Origin: Notospermus geniculatus
Taxonomy: Eukaryota > Nemertea > Pilidiophora > Heteronemertea > Lineidae
Assembly: GCA_002633025.1 (NCBI GenBank)
Contig: NMRB01000587.1
Location: 123,184-187,183 of the forward strand
DNA length: 64,000 nt
Direction of reading: 5' to 3'
The notes under the pieces are model-generated. The model was not told the origin of the DNA. It ran no database searches and worked only from the letters and a program-made list of their open reading frames with translations. Positions 45,618 through 59,500 of this stretch are shown here, piece after piece. Position 1 is the stretch's first letter. Every line of letters starts with the position of its first letter. A program made the translations under genes and the position numbers.

Positions 45618-45913
45618 ATACCCACAGCAGAATAGGCAGAAAACAAGCCACTGAACCCACAGAATCAGACCAGGAAATCCAATTTCAACTTCCTGCTTCA
45701 TCAGAACACATATTAGCCCCTTGAAGGCCCTGTGAACCCTGTTCTGGCCCTCAAATGGTAAGTTGGAGTACCTCTACTTAAGATTAGGGGGAGCGTGCTC
45801 AACTGGTATTTTATAGTATTTTATACTATTGTTCAGTGAGAAGTAAATAGATAGAGCTATGACTACAATAACCCACACTCCCAAGACAATACATAAACAG
45901 CATAATTCCTATG

Positions 45914-46208
45914 GGGTGTATTCGACTCCCTGTTCTTATGTGTTCCGGTGCAGAGAACGGTGTTCTTGAAGTGTCGAACAGCCGAGAACGCGTTCGGGAA
46001 CGTGATTAGGATCAAGCAGAAATGACATGAATGACATATCCTTATTCTAAACTGAATATTTTGGAAGTATTCTTGAAAAACTTTTGGATTTTTAGGATGC
46101 CGGAAGTGAAACCATAGTAACCTGCACTTTCCTATTCGAGACTCGAGAACAATTTCCTTGTTCTCGGCCTGTTCGGGTGCAGATGAGAACAGTGAGTCGA
46201 ATACACCC
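45914..46208. mobile_element. 295-bp MITE, GGGTGTATTCGACTC termini, ATG duplication
   Basis: The inverted ends GGGTGTATTCGACTC and GAGTCGAATACACCC are exact. ATG flanks both sides (45911-45913 and 46209-46211). A GTTCTCG/CGAGAAC inner repeat is present. No ORF of its own. Confidence 0.75.
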
Positions 46209-46468
46209 ATGGATGTTGATAATATCCCAGTTACTTCTCATATGAGTTTTGCACACTACTCATGTCTCAACAATGAGACAGAATACATAATGACTTGAAG
46301 CAGAATGTAACCACCAAACCTGGTTCCCCTCGCCACCGTCAGACGTCACGTGACATGCAGCCCCAAAACCAACTGATAAAGTGACTTCGTTGGGTCTGTC
46401 AGAGTAGCATAGTGCAAACATCGGTGCCTTCACTTCTGATGTTACAGAGCTGATTCCAATTTGGCCCT

Positions 46469-46603
46469 TTATTCACCAGAAGCTGATTTTTTGGGTATTC
46501 CTGTTTCCTCCTGCTTCTTCATTGCCATAGCAACGTTCTCCAGGAAACCCGCCAACAGGATTATGTTGACGAAACAACATGCGACGGCAGCGAACAGTAC
46601 CAG
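46469..46603 (-). CDS. Orphan terminal exon encoding a transmembrane segment
   Basis: On the minus strand, after CATAGCTAAG, a 44-codon frame reads LVLFAAVACCFVNIILLAGF followed by LENVAMAMKKQEETGIPKKS and ends in TAA after ASGE. A 20-residue hydrophobic helix followed by a basic tail is typical of a last transmembrane exon. No companion exon is visible between it and the GLG1 stop at 47600. Two readings are possible: an alternative last exon of GLG1, whose penultimate exon ends in phase 0 as this one may begin, or the end of an otherwise lost gene. The polypyrimidine tract is weak. Confidence 0.35.
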   Translation of the reverse strand: MVLFAAVACCFVNIILLAGFLENVAMAMKKQEETGIPKKSASGE

Positions 46604-47599
46604 CTTAGCTATGGGTCAAAAGTACCAATCCAACATCACCCAATGCCCAGTTGCCTACAATCTGACATCCAATGATTAAAGATACAATGTAGTACCTTCT
46701 CTCGTCAGCAGAGGGATGAAAGGCAATTAAACTAATACCTCAGTCGTGTACCACAAAATACATTGTAGTGTAGAGTCTAGCTATTACTTTAAGTAACCTT
46801 ACTCCCACTGACTGTTAGTGAAGATACTGCCTGTAGACATCTGAGTGCAGTACGAGTGATTTCTGATTCTAGAACGACCCAGTATTCTACCCATGAGACG
46901 ATATTTCCAACTCTACATATACATTTATATACAAGCATCATTATATAAAAAATGTCGAGGTTGTAATACATATCAGGTCGCAAGAAAACCAACTTCATCC
47001 ACAGAGTACAAGAAACAATTTGAAATTTGTTTTTTTCACTTGAAATTTGACATTGAGAGTCAAAATTTCAGCGTAATAGACTACGGTAGTTCTCTTTCGA
47101 ATAAAATAGTCCTGTTTTGTTTGATTTCCAGGCAACCTGATATCTATCCAACTTCTTCCTACCTGACCTCAGAAATATCAGCTACAGTTAATGTAAATAT
47201 TCTTTTAATGATGTAGTATGTCCTTCTTTAAAACATGAAGTATTTCCCCAACAGTATACACCGGTACTGTTTTCCCCATGAAGAACATTTTTTACAAATC
47301 TTCCTACTCGAGAAAAAATACCCCCCACGACATCAGTATCCGAGTCCCGATGACTGTTGGGGGCAGGGGAGGGGGGCTCGGCCACCTGCCCCCCAAAAAA
47401 TGGCACCCGTCAAACACTTGATTTCATGGATGAACGCTTGGTAGGCAACCAAACTGTGATCAGTAAAAGGAAAGGTGAAAAACTGATTCATGACGGCTAA
47501 CCGAAATGGACTCTTCCTGTAAACATCAAACCACCAGTTTTTTCCTTAATTTTAGAATTCCAAATTATTTATAAAACCTACGCTGACTGTCTCTTTCCA
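46604..47599. other. AT-rich spacer between the orphan exon and the GLG1 stop
   Basis: It should contain the GLG1 3' UTR. I see no further exon, and no polyadenylation signal that I would defend. Confidence 0.4.
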
Positions 47600-50500
47600 T
47601 CACTTATTCTTCGCCTCAGCTCGCACTCTCTTTGTGACACGACCGCAGAATAAGCCTCCAATAAATATCGTGCCAATAACTGCAAATATTATGCCGATGA
47701 AATAGTTCTTGGCAGGTGATGTAGAAATTTGTGCTACGAGCTCTTGTACTGTTTCTGGTGGCGCCACCTGCAATTGAGAAAAGTCACCATTAACAACACT
47801 AAATGTAGAACGCCTGTAGAAATTCACGATCACCAGGGGCGGATCCAGAATCATGGGAAAGAGGGGGCACAGCCAGCGCACATCGTGGAAAACCTCGGTC
47901 AAATTTCAACATCTTTTCAAAATTTTCCAGTCAATTTTAAAGATTTTTCCACAAAATAGAGGGGGCACGGGCCAGGTGTGCCCCCCCCCTTGGATCCGCG
48001 CCTGATCACTGCAAACAGCACTTGGTGTGGCCACGCCTCATCCAACCTGGCGATCTCAAAAAAAGCTTCCATCACTAAGCAAAGGAGCTTCAAAGAGCCG
48101 CTGCACGAGCGTTATGCTCATTATTCAACCATGGCTCGTCCTTGCACGTTTCAAACAAGTTACAGAAAGTGAGTCCGTCTTTGCCGACATCAGATGCAGA
48201 TGCCCTTACCTTGGCAGCATATTCCCACATCTCAACACGATCTCTTAACATTTGATTACAGCCTGTGTCCAGGCGTATTGTTTTATCCTCCAACGCTGCT
48301 AGCAGGCAGGACATCTCTGGAAAAAAACAACACCTCACAGGTCAATTTACAGAACAGAAACAATCTGAGACAGTTTGAAACTAACATCACTCATTCACAG
48401 CTTTTGGCTACCCATAGAGTTATGATGACCAGTGCCACGAAAAGCAAGAAGTGAGCAGTTTGTCTGGAGAGCCGTGCATTTGTTAACTTTTGTAAATGAG
48501 TATCATCAGGACCATAACTACGATAGAGGGCAGCACAATGTAACCAGGTCCTACACAATGGACACCCTTTGTATGGGAAATTGATCAGGACCTGGATGTC
48601 ACTTTATTTCAATAATATTTTAACCACTAGTGACACCTATTGAGGTAGTGGGTGGTGGTCCTTATTCGTACTTACGCCTGCCTTCGCCCGGAGGGACATT
48701 AAAACAATAATGTTTTAAATCTAGAGCACACGCTTGATGCAATAAAGGATCAACGTGGACGTCTGCTTTACCCTCGGTGAGGAGTCGCAGGACCTCCTGG
48801 AAAAACAACAATGATGCATGACTCAGCAGTTTAGGGACTAGGCCCCAACGAAATTTGGAGGTAACAGGCAACTCACAATCAAAAAGATTGCACTGCGAGT
48901 GTAAGACCTTTACGGCATTAAAAATGACAAAACAACAACTTCACTCACCTTTTGACAGTCTTTATTTTTTATTTTTTGCTTCTTAAATTGTAATTTTAGA
49001 CATTCTTCTACTTTTCCCTTGGTGTCATCTGCCGTATGTTGGCTGATGACGTCACCACAGAATTTTTTGATCTAGCAAACAAAAGAAAGAGGTATTAAAA
49101 ACTTCATTCCTGACTGGGGATTGAACCCAGATCCTCTGATGTGACAGGTGCTGCTGTTTCCACTACACCATTCTGACTGCCCTGGCCTTTCCATCTCAAA
49201 TGTATCCTTGATGTACAACACAAGAATTACTCTACAAATGTACCAGGTATATCAACAGTAACACATTTGGTGTCTCCAATCTTGGTCTCAAATGAAAACC
49301 TACCTCCAGTTTACATGCTCTACCTAAGAGTGGATCCTGGCGGTAATCAAGCGCCGCCTCTTTCATAACCGAGCGGATGTTATCCTCACAATCACGGGAA
49401 AGTCGCTGAAATTGACAGAAAGGTTTCGTGAATTACATCACATGTAAATTTCAGGGGTGTCAATGCCTTAGTCTTGACCCCCGGCTTCGGGGAAGCACAT
49501 TTCAGATATTGTAAGACGTATTCCTCATAATTTGATCAACTTACGTTAACCCTAAATTTCTCCTTCAAACATCCGATAACTTTTCCCTCGAGATCCTGAT
49601 CATTATTCTCCTTACTGATAATGGCTGAACAGAACTTTGGTATGTCCAGTTTACAATCCTTCATAAGCTGAGGATTTAGACGATAATCTAAAAGAGAGGA
49701 GGGAGATTAAAGCAGAGGATTTAAACTACTGTCTGCAGTCGCACGAGTCGAGAACTAACTTTCGTCAGATACATGTTTCACTAACTGCCATTAAGAAAAC
49801 AACTCGTACCTTTACTTTGTAAAATCATTCTCTTCATGACCATTTTTCGACACTTTGTGTCAAAATTCTCATTATTTTTGTAGCGTTTTAGACAGCTGAA
49901 GATGTCTTTGGGTTCTGTCTCTTTGCAGAATTGCTGGAAAAGAATACAAACAACATCAGCATCAAAATGTGAAAGTAGCATAAAAATGTGAAACTTGCAT
50001 CAAAATATGAAACTGGCATTAAAATGTGGAACTGGCATTAAAATGTGGAACTGGCATCAAAATGTGACACCAGCATCAAAATGTGAAACCAGCATCAAAA
50101 TGTGAAACTGGCATCAAGATGTGAAACTGGCATCAAAATGTGAAACTGGCATCAAAATCTGACACCGGCATCAAAATGTGACACTGACATCAAAATGTGA
50201 AACCAGCATCAAAATGTGAAACTATTCTACACCGAAAAGGACCTCATATTATTGCCCTTGTATTTGAAGTTGTTTGAGATTCTGTCATTGAAGGATGACC
50301 TACCTTTATCATGTTCTTACAGTTGGTGACCAGGGCAAAATCTATACTGCTATCCTCAGCTTCTAATTTCTGCCAAAAGAAGAAATGTATTAATACTTTC
50401 ACCACTCTAGAAGCACACCATGGTGTACTGTTTCAAAAATCACACTTCCGAAGATTACAAGAGCACAGGGAACTGTGGACAGAAAATATCTATAGCTTAG

Positions 50501-53500
50501 AGTTTCCTCAAGCACTGCCAAGTTTCAAAAGAAGAATGTTTCCATACCTCTCTTTTGAATAGCTTCCTGTGACACCTCTTGCCCAGGTCTGTCTGGTGGT
50601 TCTTCAAGCATTCAATAACATGGGCGCTGCCGGGGATCGCGTTCTTACACAACTTTGGAATGTCCTCTTTACATGCCTCTTGGAGTTTTGGATCAAGCTG
50701 TATATTCTCAGACTGGAATGATAATGGTCCATATTAGGCCCAGCTGCCCTCTGCAGGATGGTACAGCCCTCTAATATTAAATGGCATATCTTTAGTCAAG
50801 ATCAGATCATTTCTACAGCATCTCTATTCAAGATCAGTGGGAGCACAGTCAACTGATGTAAAAGCTAAACTCCACACTACAGTACACTTAGTAGTACACA
50901 ACAGAGCTCTTACTACAATTGACTGCACTCCCTGGATATTGTAGATATTCTTATTGAAAAGAACCAAAGTGACTCCAAGACTTACTCTCTGTAAGAGTTC
51001 TGACTTGAGCTGCCTCCGACAATCTTTCGATATCCGATGGTCTTCATCTGTTAGGGTGTCGTTTCTGACGTGCTCGCTGAGGCACGCCACCACGTCACTC
51101 CTGAAAACACCACCACAGGAATGGTATTACCAAAGTGTCTCATGGAAAGCCAAAATTAGTCGTGCACAGCAGGAGATACCCCTCAGTCACATGTGTCAGT
51201 TATCATCTGTAAATGAACTTCAAACCGGCCACCGGCAGCCATCTTGTGGTGGAGCGATGGCCCTAGTTTTCTGAAAAGTGTCTTCTTCTATCCACCAAAG
51301 ACATACTACAAAAATTTCAGCTCAATTCCTTAAGCGGTTCTGAAGTTATCATCTGGAAACGAAATTCAAAATGGCTGCCATGGCAGCCACCTTTGTGTAG
51401 TGAAGGGTCTAAACAGACAGTGGCAGACTTACTTCTTTTTCATTCCACGGCAGTTTTTGAGGACATCTTTCTTGCATGCCTCCTTGAACTTGAAGGAGAA
51501 TCGGAAGTCTTTAAGGGTCAGCTGAAATGACAACAACATATATCAACTTCACTTATGAACTCTACATAATGTGCCAATTAAATAAACGTTGAATACGGTT
51601 GGCTAGAAGCCACCTTAAATACAAGATGCCCTTAAAGTATCCTCATATGCCCCGGAACAGAGAGGGTTTATTAATAATCAAGAGCACGACGACATTCATG
51701 GGAACACCGGCACCTGTCACCGCTGAGTTCCCCTGTTCAATGTCTGATCAGACCCACTCTTCAAGTGATGGAGGAGGACTTTTTCTAACAATGCAGGTGT
51801 TCTCCAGGCACTCCAGTTTCCTCCTGCTGTACATCAATTCACCCAATGTGGTCTATAGAGCCTCGATTCAGTATTTTTTTACATCTCCGTCACTCACCAA
51901 CTGTCACTCACCAACTGTCACTCACCAACTCACAGAGTACTTATGGACACCTCGTTTAAACATAGGCCATTGAACCATCTTTTTTTGAAGATGGGGATTT
52001 GGCCTAGTGGTTTAAGGCGCGTGCTGCCCCTTAGTGCTGGCAATTGATGCCTTATGCGAGGGTCCGTGGATTCGAATCTGGCAGGAAGCAATGTCTTTCA
52101 CCTTAGAAACCTGACTTCTATTTCATACTCACCAACTGATGATGCTCAATGCCAGCTGCACATTTTTCCCTCATCTTGGGATGATGTTTGTATTTAATGA
52201 GGCATTCCATCACATCACCTGGCTCTGTATCTTGGTTGATCCCCTCCTGTGATGAAATGAGAGAGATGGTAAATAGGGCATAAAAGATCAGGAACCAGAA
52301 AGATGGCCACGAACCTAACTTATCTACAGAGGTTCTTCACTGACATCACAACGGTCACGTGACTGCAAAGATTTGGCCATGTTGGCCGTCAAATGGCCGG
52401 CGACGACATCAAAAGTGTCATGTCATGATATTTTGACGTCACGATCCGTGTGTTGAAGCGTTGTTCATGCCGTAATGCCGTTTAACATTTTGACAGCTAA
52501 TATGTCATCATGGAAATGTGATTCACGTGAATACCCGCAGAAAACAGCGTGTTAGATGTCTTGTTTTTGTACTTACCTCACAAAACTCTCGAATCATCGG
52601 TGTACATTCCATGATAAGGATTCTATCCATCTTAGGATCCTCGTCCTCATCCTGAGTAAAGTTACCGACCGCCCACTGGCACGGTTTGTTAAGATCGTCA
52701 AAGTGATCCTGCAGGCAATCGATCTCCTGAAAGGTAAGAATGGTTCTGGGTCAATACTGTCTTTTACTGTTAGAAGTGCAGAACTAGTGGAGGAGTGATA
52801 AAGTAGGTTCCCCCCAAGAGGGTTTGTGGAAAGCTAGGCCCACCTTTCCCTTGTCCGTATCCTCGGAACAGTATTCCGCCAAGTCTTGTAAACACGGGTC
52901 TTCAATACGAGGTTCAAGGTCAACGCTGATTGCACGCTGTCTCATCACGCGCTGTATTTCAAGGCCGCACGCCTTCTCCAGCTGCGAAAGAAAAGGATTC
53001 TTTAAGATCAGAGAGTAAAACATGAAATACGGGGATAAACACAAATGTCTACCCTCCACGGTGTCCAACATCAGGAACTTAATACAACAACAAGCTTTTG
53101 CCTCTTTTAGAAGTTTTACAATGGAGGATGATATGGAATGTACGGGGCTATTCTACCTAACCCCCCCTACTTGATAGAAATATCAAAACAACTACCAGAA
53201 CATGATAAAGTTAGTACTTAGTCAAGATGAGGAGACAAATGTCACTACAAAGATGAATCCAGATTTAATTAAGGATAAAAACATGCACCAAAGAACTCAC
53301 TACTCCGTCAACCATAAAACGTTTTCAGTTGTATCCTTATATTACACTACTAATCCCCACCCCATGTCCCCAGGTATACCGGCAGACTACGCCCCCTATT
53401 AGACTATCTTGTAGTATGACATCATCACAGGTGCATGTACGATAAACAAAGCATGCAAAGTGAGAATAAAATCCACAACTCCACACTCTTTTTTATTATC

Positions 53501-56500
53501 ATCAACACCCTTTTTCACACATCTCCCTAAGTTCCATGTTAATGTAACAAAATCCAAAACAGACTCTTTAGGATCTCAAATATTTCAGGTTTACAGAAGA
53601 TATGTGATTGTGAGGCAGAATTGCCTACTTTTGGGATGCCCTGTATCGTCAGTCAGAGAAATAAGAAGGCACTGCGTATATCATTGTTAAGATGGGCAAG
53701 AAAAGATGGAAATAATACTGCATTGGAAAGCTTAACATAAATGTTCAAGGCAAATGGCAAACTAGGCAGAGCAGGACATCAATGAATGTGAACTAATTTA
53801 TGGCTGCAGTTTTGTAGTGTTTGTTCTGTTTCATAATGATGATGATCAAGGAATTTGATTAAAATGAAAACCAAGCCTGGAAAGGCAGAAACCCATCACA
53901 TTGGTATTCGTTGGAAAGCTCTCAGGGAGTCCTTTCCAATGAATACCTATGTGACAGGGTTTCTGTTAGCTGTACATGTAAGGATTTGGTAGGTTAATGG
54001 AATCGCCATAGTTGGTGAAAGAGTTAACGGACAGTCCTGCTCCACCTGAACAACACTACAACATGACAGCAATGGAAAAGACCGCATCAAACCTTTCCCC
54101 GCTTTAACTGTTGATACAGGCATGAGAAGACCATTAAATGACCCTGGCTGGGCTCATTCATTTCTGAACGCGGCGGCGTGTCCCAGTCGCCCGCATAGCA
54201 CAGCTCCTTCGCTTTTTTCATACANNNNNNNNNNNNNNNNNNNNNNNNNNNNNNNNNNNNNNNNNNNNNNNNNNNNNNNNNNNNNNNNNNNNNNNNNNNN
54301 NNNNNNNNNNNNNNNNNNNNNNNNNNNNNNNNNNNNNNNNNNNNNNNNNNNNNNNNNNNNNNNNNNNNNNNNNNNNNNNNNNNNNNNNNNNNNNNNNNNN
54401 NNNNNNNNNNNNNNNNNNNNNNNNNNNNNNNNNNNNNNNNNNNNNNNNNNNNNNNNNNNNNNNNNNNNNNNNNNNNNNNNNNNNNNNNNNNNNNNNNNNN
54501 NNNNNNNNNNNNNNNNNNNNNNNNNNNNNNNNNNNNNNNNNNNNNNNNNNNNNNNNNNNNNNNNNNNNNNNNNNNNNNNNNNNNNNNNNNNNNNNNNNNN
54601 NNNNNNNNNNNNNNNNNNNNNNNNNNNNNNNNNNNNNNNNNNNNNNAAACAAATGGAAAATGCATAGAAGTTAATGGTACCATTAGTTTAAAGTCACTTT
54701 TTGAAACAGGCCCCAGGAGATGAGTGGAAGTGGAACAGGCTATAGAGGAAGTGCAGCGACGATTGTGACGTCACTGCCGCGACGAGATGCCGCCATGTTG
54801 GATGTCACGTCCAACGCATTCGTAGCTTCAAATGACGTCCAACATGGCTGACGTGTCAATGATGACGTCACGTGAAGTTCCTCTATACACACAAGAAGAC
54901 AGAAATCATTTCCTTACTCTGTTTTTGTTTTGCTTCCAGACAGAGTAGGACCTTGGCCATCTTCTGTGGGCGTGGCATCCCTTCTGTGTTCTCCTTACAT
55001 CTGTAATGAATCACGTCGTGGCGGCACGCGTCCATGAACGAACGATCAACCTTGTAATCTTCATGGATGAGTTTCTGACGTAGTGTTAGCTTGTCGCGAC
55101 ACTGCAAACAATTTGAAATGGCACGTTTAGGAGAGGAGGTTCTCACTTGTCCCCAGAACAAACAAACCAGCCAATAGAAAAAGAGTTAGTTGCTCGTCTT
55201 ATGTTCAAATCTTGGCAACATGAGGCAGATTGTGGGCTATGGGCAACATTCCTTTGTTATTTGCTATCACATTACATGTGCATGAAAATACAAACTTAGA
55301 ATGGATTACTTACAGCAGAACTCATATCCATCTCAAACTTATGTCGAAGAAGACATTTATAAACCTTCCCACTTCCCGCCTTCGTACGAGCACAGAACCT
55401 CTCCCTATCATCTCGGCAGGCGTAGAACAGGGGGCGGTCCAGGTGGAAATCATCGGCTTGCATCTCGGCGACTCGAAGGATTTGTAGTTTGCATTTCTTT
55501 TCGAGTTTGCCTATGTGTTCGGAGAGGCATTCGATGGTCTTGCCTTGGCTGTGAGGCGACTGAAACAACAAAATCATTCATTCTCTTTATGTACCGCAGG
55601 GTTATATAACCAAAAAGTACCCACAGCCAGGCAACCGGGAACCTCACCAGACTCAATCAATGAGTTCACCCAAATACAACTTCATCAGCTCCCTAAGAAT
55701 TTTTGACTTCATGAGGCCACCCAACCCCAGGCATTCACCAGAAGCTTCCGAAGTGATGCCATTGTGACAATTTATCTGAATGAACCAGGTCAATACTGGT
55801 GTAAGTAGAGGGAGTCAATTTGTTAGCACCTCAGCCTACCAGGTGGGACTAGCTGACCAGCTCCAATGGTCACAAAGCAGCGATGAACACTAGATAAATG
55901 GAACATGAATGGAGCTGACTGTGCTGGATATTGATATGAATATGTGCAAAACAGAGGCAGTGCCCAAAAGAGTTCAATAACCTACAAACAGAAATACTTA
56001 AATAGGCTACATGGTCGTGTGATGTTTTAGTTTCAACTACAGAGGGACATGAAATGATAAGTGACAGGGGCAACAAAAGCGGGCAACTATGATTACAGTG
56101 GAACCTCTCTATTAAGGACACCTTTTACGGCTTTACGATGGGACTAACGAGTGCTGTCCTTATTTGACAGGTGTCTGGAGTAACGAGGTCAAAATGAACG
56201 GGAAGGATCAATTTTGTCCTGAACTTGTACATGTTGTTTGTCCTCAATAGAGAGGTGTCCTCCTAGCAGAGATGTCCACTAATAGAGGTTCCACTGCACA
56301 ACTAAACAAGAGCTAGACACACAAAGCAATGTGGATTGTCCAATTAAAGCAAATCATATGACAAGTGGATAATTTTACTGTTGTTTCATGGAGTGTTTGC
56401 AATCACATCATATGCGCATGAAGTGACACTTGAATTAACCCACTACGGCCCTGAGTACAGTGCATGAGCAGGGGCTCTTTACAGGTTTGCGACTGAACAA

Positions 56501-59500
56501 AATGATTCAGATTTTCGGGAGAACACCACAACCACAGGCCTCAGGGGATGACTAGGCCAATACCAATACCATGATAGACAAGTTCTGAACCAACCAAATA
56601 CCAAAGTAAGATAGAGCAAGTTGCCAAGACAACTTTGGGAAGGATGCTACAACCACCAGCCTAAGGCCTAGGACCAGCAATGTTCAAGGGATTATCCAAC
56701 AAACGAACAGTCAGCAGTGTAAGTTGTAAGACACATGAGTGATAGAATGAAGGGTGACTGAACCATAAAGAATGCTATCACCTTGGCCCTGTTCTATGGA
56801 GTCCAAACCAGACAGACAGGCAGAAAGACGTCCTATGACAGGCAGATGAGGCTGAGCAATACCTCTGCAGAACATGCTAGGGCTCAGAGAGGGTGACCAA
56901 GGGCCCTTACAGGGAATATGCAGGGCATCTACAGAGCGTCCTTGGACTTGTGGGTTTCCCCGAGTCAACACAGACAACTGGTGCCAAGTTGCATCCCTGC
57001 GGCCATATCAAGAAGCCTTCGCAACTTTGCATTCACGCAAGTCTATTGTTTGGCTGCACATGCTCTATTGTTCACTGACTGCCTTACAATGGATGAAGGC
57101 TTCATAAATATGGCCCCAGGACAGCAAAAGTAACCTGCAGCCGGTGAAATCATCATCAATCCACAAGTCCTAAGAAAGCTTTGAGAACACACCATGAATC
57201 AAGGAATTAGGGCTGCTTTATCATCCCCTGCATTGTTCCCTTACATTTTACCCACTCCACCTCAAGATGCCACCCCCAGTTATACCCATAACACTTCTCA
57301 AGAAGTGCAATGCGCAGTACAGTCCCTCGTAATCTGGATCTGAACCACCTGACCAACACCCTCAGCAGTCATACTGTGATATTCACCTCTTCACAGTCTA
57401 ACTTGATGGGATTCTAGCGTACTACCTAAAAGCCAGCACTAGAAGCATTTTACTCAGAAAGGGACGCCGCTACCGTTACCTGTTGTCGATTGCCAGGGAA
57501 GATCTTACTCGCTTTATGAGTATGTTTTTTCTGAAAGGTAAACCTACGGTGAAAACACAGGGCTGAGTAGGAACGCACGGCATGCTGGGAATTCACGACA
57601 CAGCACCGCCCAGACATGACGCACACAAGTCACAAATACCCTTCCAGTTACTTTAACAACATAACACACTTCACTGCACACAAAGACAAGACAATGATGA
57701 GTTGATGAGGTAATGGTGATGACGGACGTGCAGCATGAAACTTATGCCAAAAGCCTCAGTTAGTGTTGATCAGAAAGCGCTCCCCCGTTCATGGGAGTTT
57801 TCTCACCCGAGTTGCTCCATATGGTCAACTCTGTAAGAACTATAAGCCACTATACATGGACTTGATAGATTGTGAAGGCAATGGGGAACCGGAGGAACTA
57901 ACGTCACGACATGCCGCTGCAAGCAGTGCGACTGGAGTTTCTTTTTTCTAACGTTACTTCTATTTATTTCTGGCGTGAACAAAACACTTTTGTTTCGGTC
58001 GCCTGGTATTAAAATGTACATCATCTTGTAGCAGATGAAAATTTCTGCATTTTCTGCTGATTTTTTCCTTAAAATGAAAAGATGGGATGGCGATAATGGC
58101 AACGTCTTTATCTCATTATTCCTGTAGAAAATCTACAGCTCATTTTTCTCATGACGTAACGTCAACACTAGAACGAAGTCAATGACGTCGCTTCGGTCGC
58201 ACCGCTCACAGCGCCGACCTGTCGGGATAGACGGCACTCCGGTTCCTCATAGCTTTGTTCATCGACCAAATTTGGTGTTCCATTCCACCTAAAAACATGG
58301 AATGCATCTATTTTCAGGTGGAAGGATGGATGAACAGCAAATGGTACTACATTGGTGATTTCAGAGTTGGTGTTAACACTGTGTTTACAATGCATTAATG
58401 CATTGTAAACACCGTATTAACACCAACTCTGAAATCACCCAGTATCAGGTCTCCTCTACTGTTTGAGAAATGTGGAGATACATTTTAATAGCGTGGAGAT
58501 TATGAGGTGATGAATGCAACACATGGAAGAACTGTGGAAAAACTGACACAGCAGGCAGGAGTTTGAGAGAGGGTGCATCTGCAAGACAGCGCACATAGAA
58601 TCTTACATCATCTTTGTCATCTTGGATTCTCCCACAAGTGAGTTTGATGATATCGCCGTTACAATCGTTTGCGAAGTTGTTGATCAGCCGGTAATCGGCA
58701 AAGACGATACTGGCCATCTTGTTCAGGAACTGTTTACAGTTGGGAACAGTCATGTTTTCCTTGTGCTCAATCAGGCATGAAATGATCTGACCAGTGCCTC
58801 TGGGAAGTTTGGCACATTCGGGGATCTGAAACAATAAGAAAAACAAAGACACATTTATGAAAAATACACAAGATGAGATACCAGTTTGTTCACAGAGAAC
58901 GTTCCTATTTGAAGAATTAGGAGATGTAGATTTCAACATTGCATTTCAGACTGTTTCTGTGTTCTCACCTCACTCAAGGCATCCCGACAGACTTCAGAGG
59001 CAGCGCTATCAAACCTGATATCCGTTGTTAGATTCCGCTTGTATTGCCAAATAAACTGAAATAAAACACAAATTACAGGTGAAACCATTACACCAAAAAC
59101 TTTTCTCATTAACTGATGGGCAGTCAAAGTCGTGCAGTACAAACAGTGGTGCCTGACAGTCACACTGCTGAGGTTCCAGGATCAAGCCCCAGTCATTCTT
59201 CATGTGACAGAGAGGGCAACTCTCTCTTAGAGAACAAGATTTCTCTGGCTACCGTGGTTTCTTCCTCCAATACATTTTATCCGCCCAATATTGCCCAGAG
59301 AGCCAATCATGTTGGACTTGTCACTTGGCTCTCACCCATGTTCTAATGATCAAATTGCCTTAAGGGCCTAGTAGTCCCTCTCACATTACAGATGAACTCA
59401 CATTTTGGCAAAGCTTTGGAATGTCACCCTCACTCTGAAAAAGAAAGAAAGATCAAAAGATTAATTATTAGTTGTCCGAAACATCACGATGGACATTTGA

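Larger units (their letters stand above)
42216..46468. other. Intergenic region upstream of KIF15
   Basis: I found no supported exon. The region is filled with MITEs (42552-42980, 42601-42850, 43386-43894, 45914-46208), a minisatellite (45101-45247) and small hairpins (44634-44688, 45531-45617). Confidence 0.5.
55560..58606. other. Large GLG1 intron
   Basis: This intron of about 3 kb lies between exons 58607-58825 and 55314-55559. It contains a 204-bp MITE (56096-56299) and an 86-bp palindrome (58354-58439). I saw no coding exon; the open frames lack splice or family support. Confidence 0.5.

Noticed and set aside
49954-50222. Regular repeats resembling a CRISPR array
   Set aside because: The units abut one another with no unique spacers, and the locus is an intron of an animal gene; it is a minisatellite.
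51990-52110. Functional tRNA gene
   Set aside because: A- and B-box-like motifs are present, but the spacing is too long and no acceptor stem pairs; the reversed copy at 63517 shares the non-tRNA tail, so it is a SINE.
54087-54683. Long open frames across the N gap
   Set aside because: Most codons are N; only the GLG1 exon piece 54093-54224 is supported.
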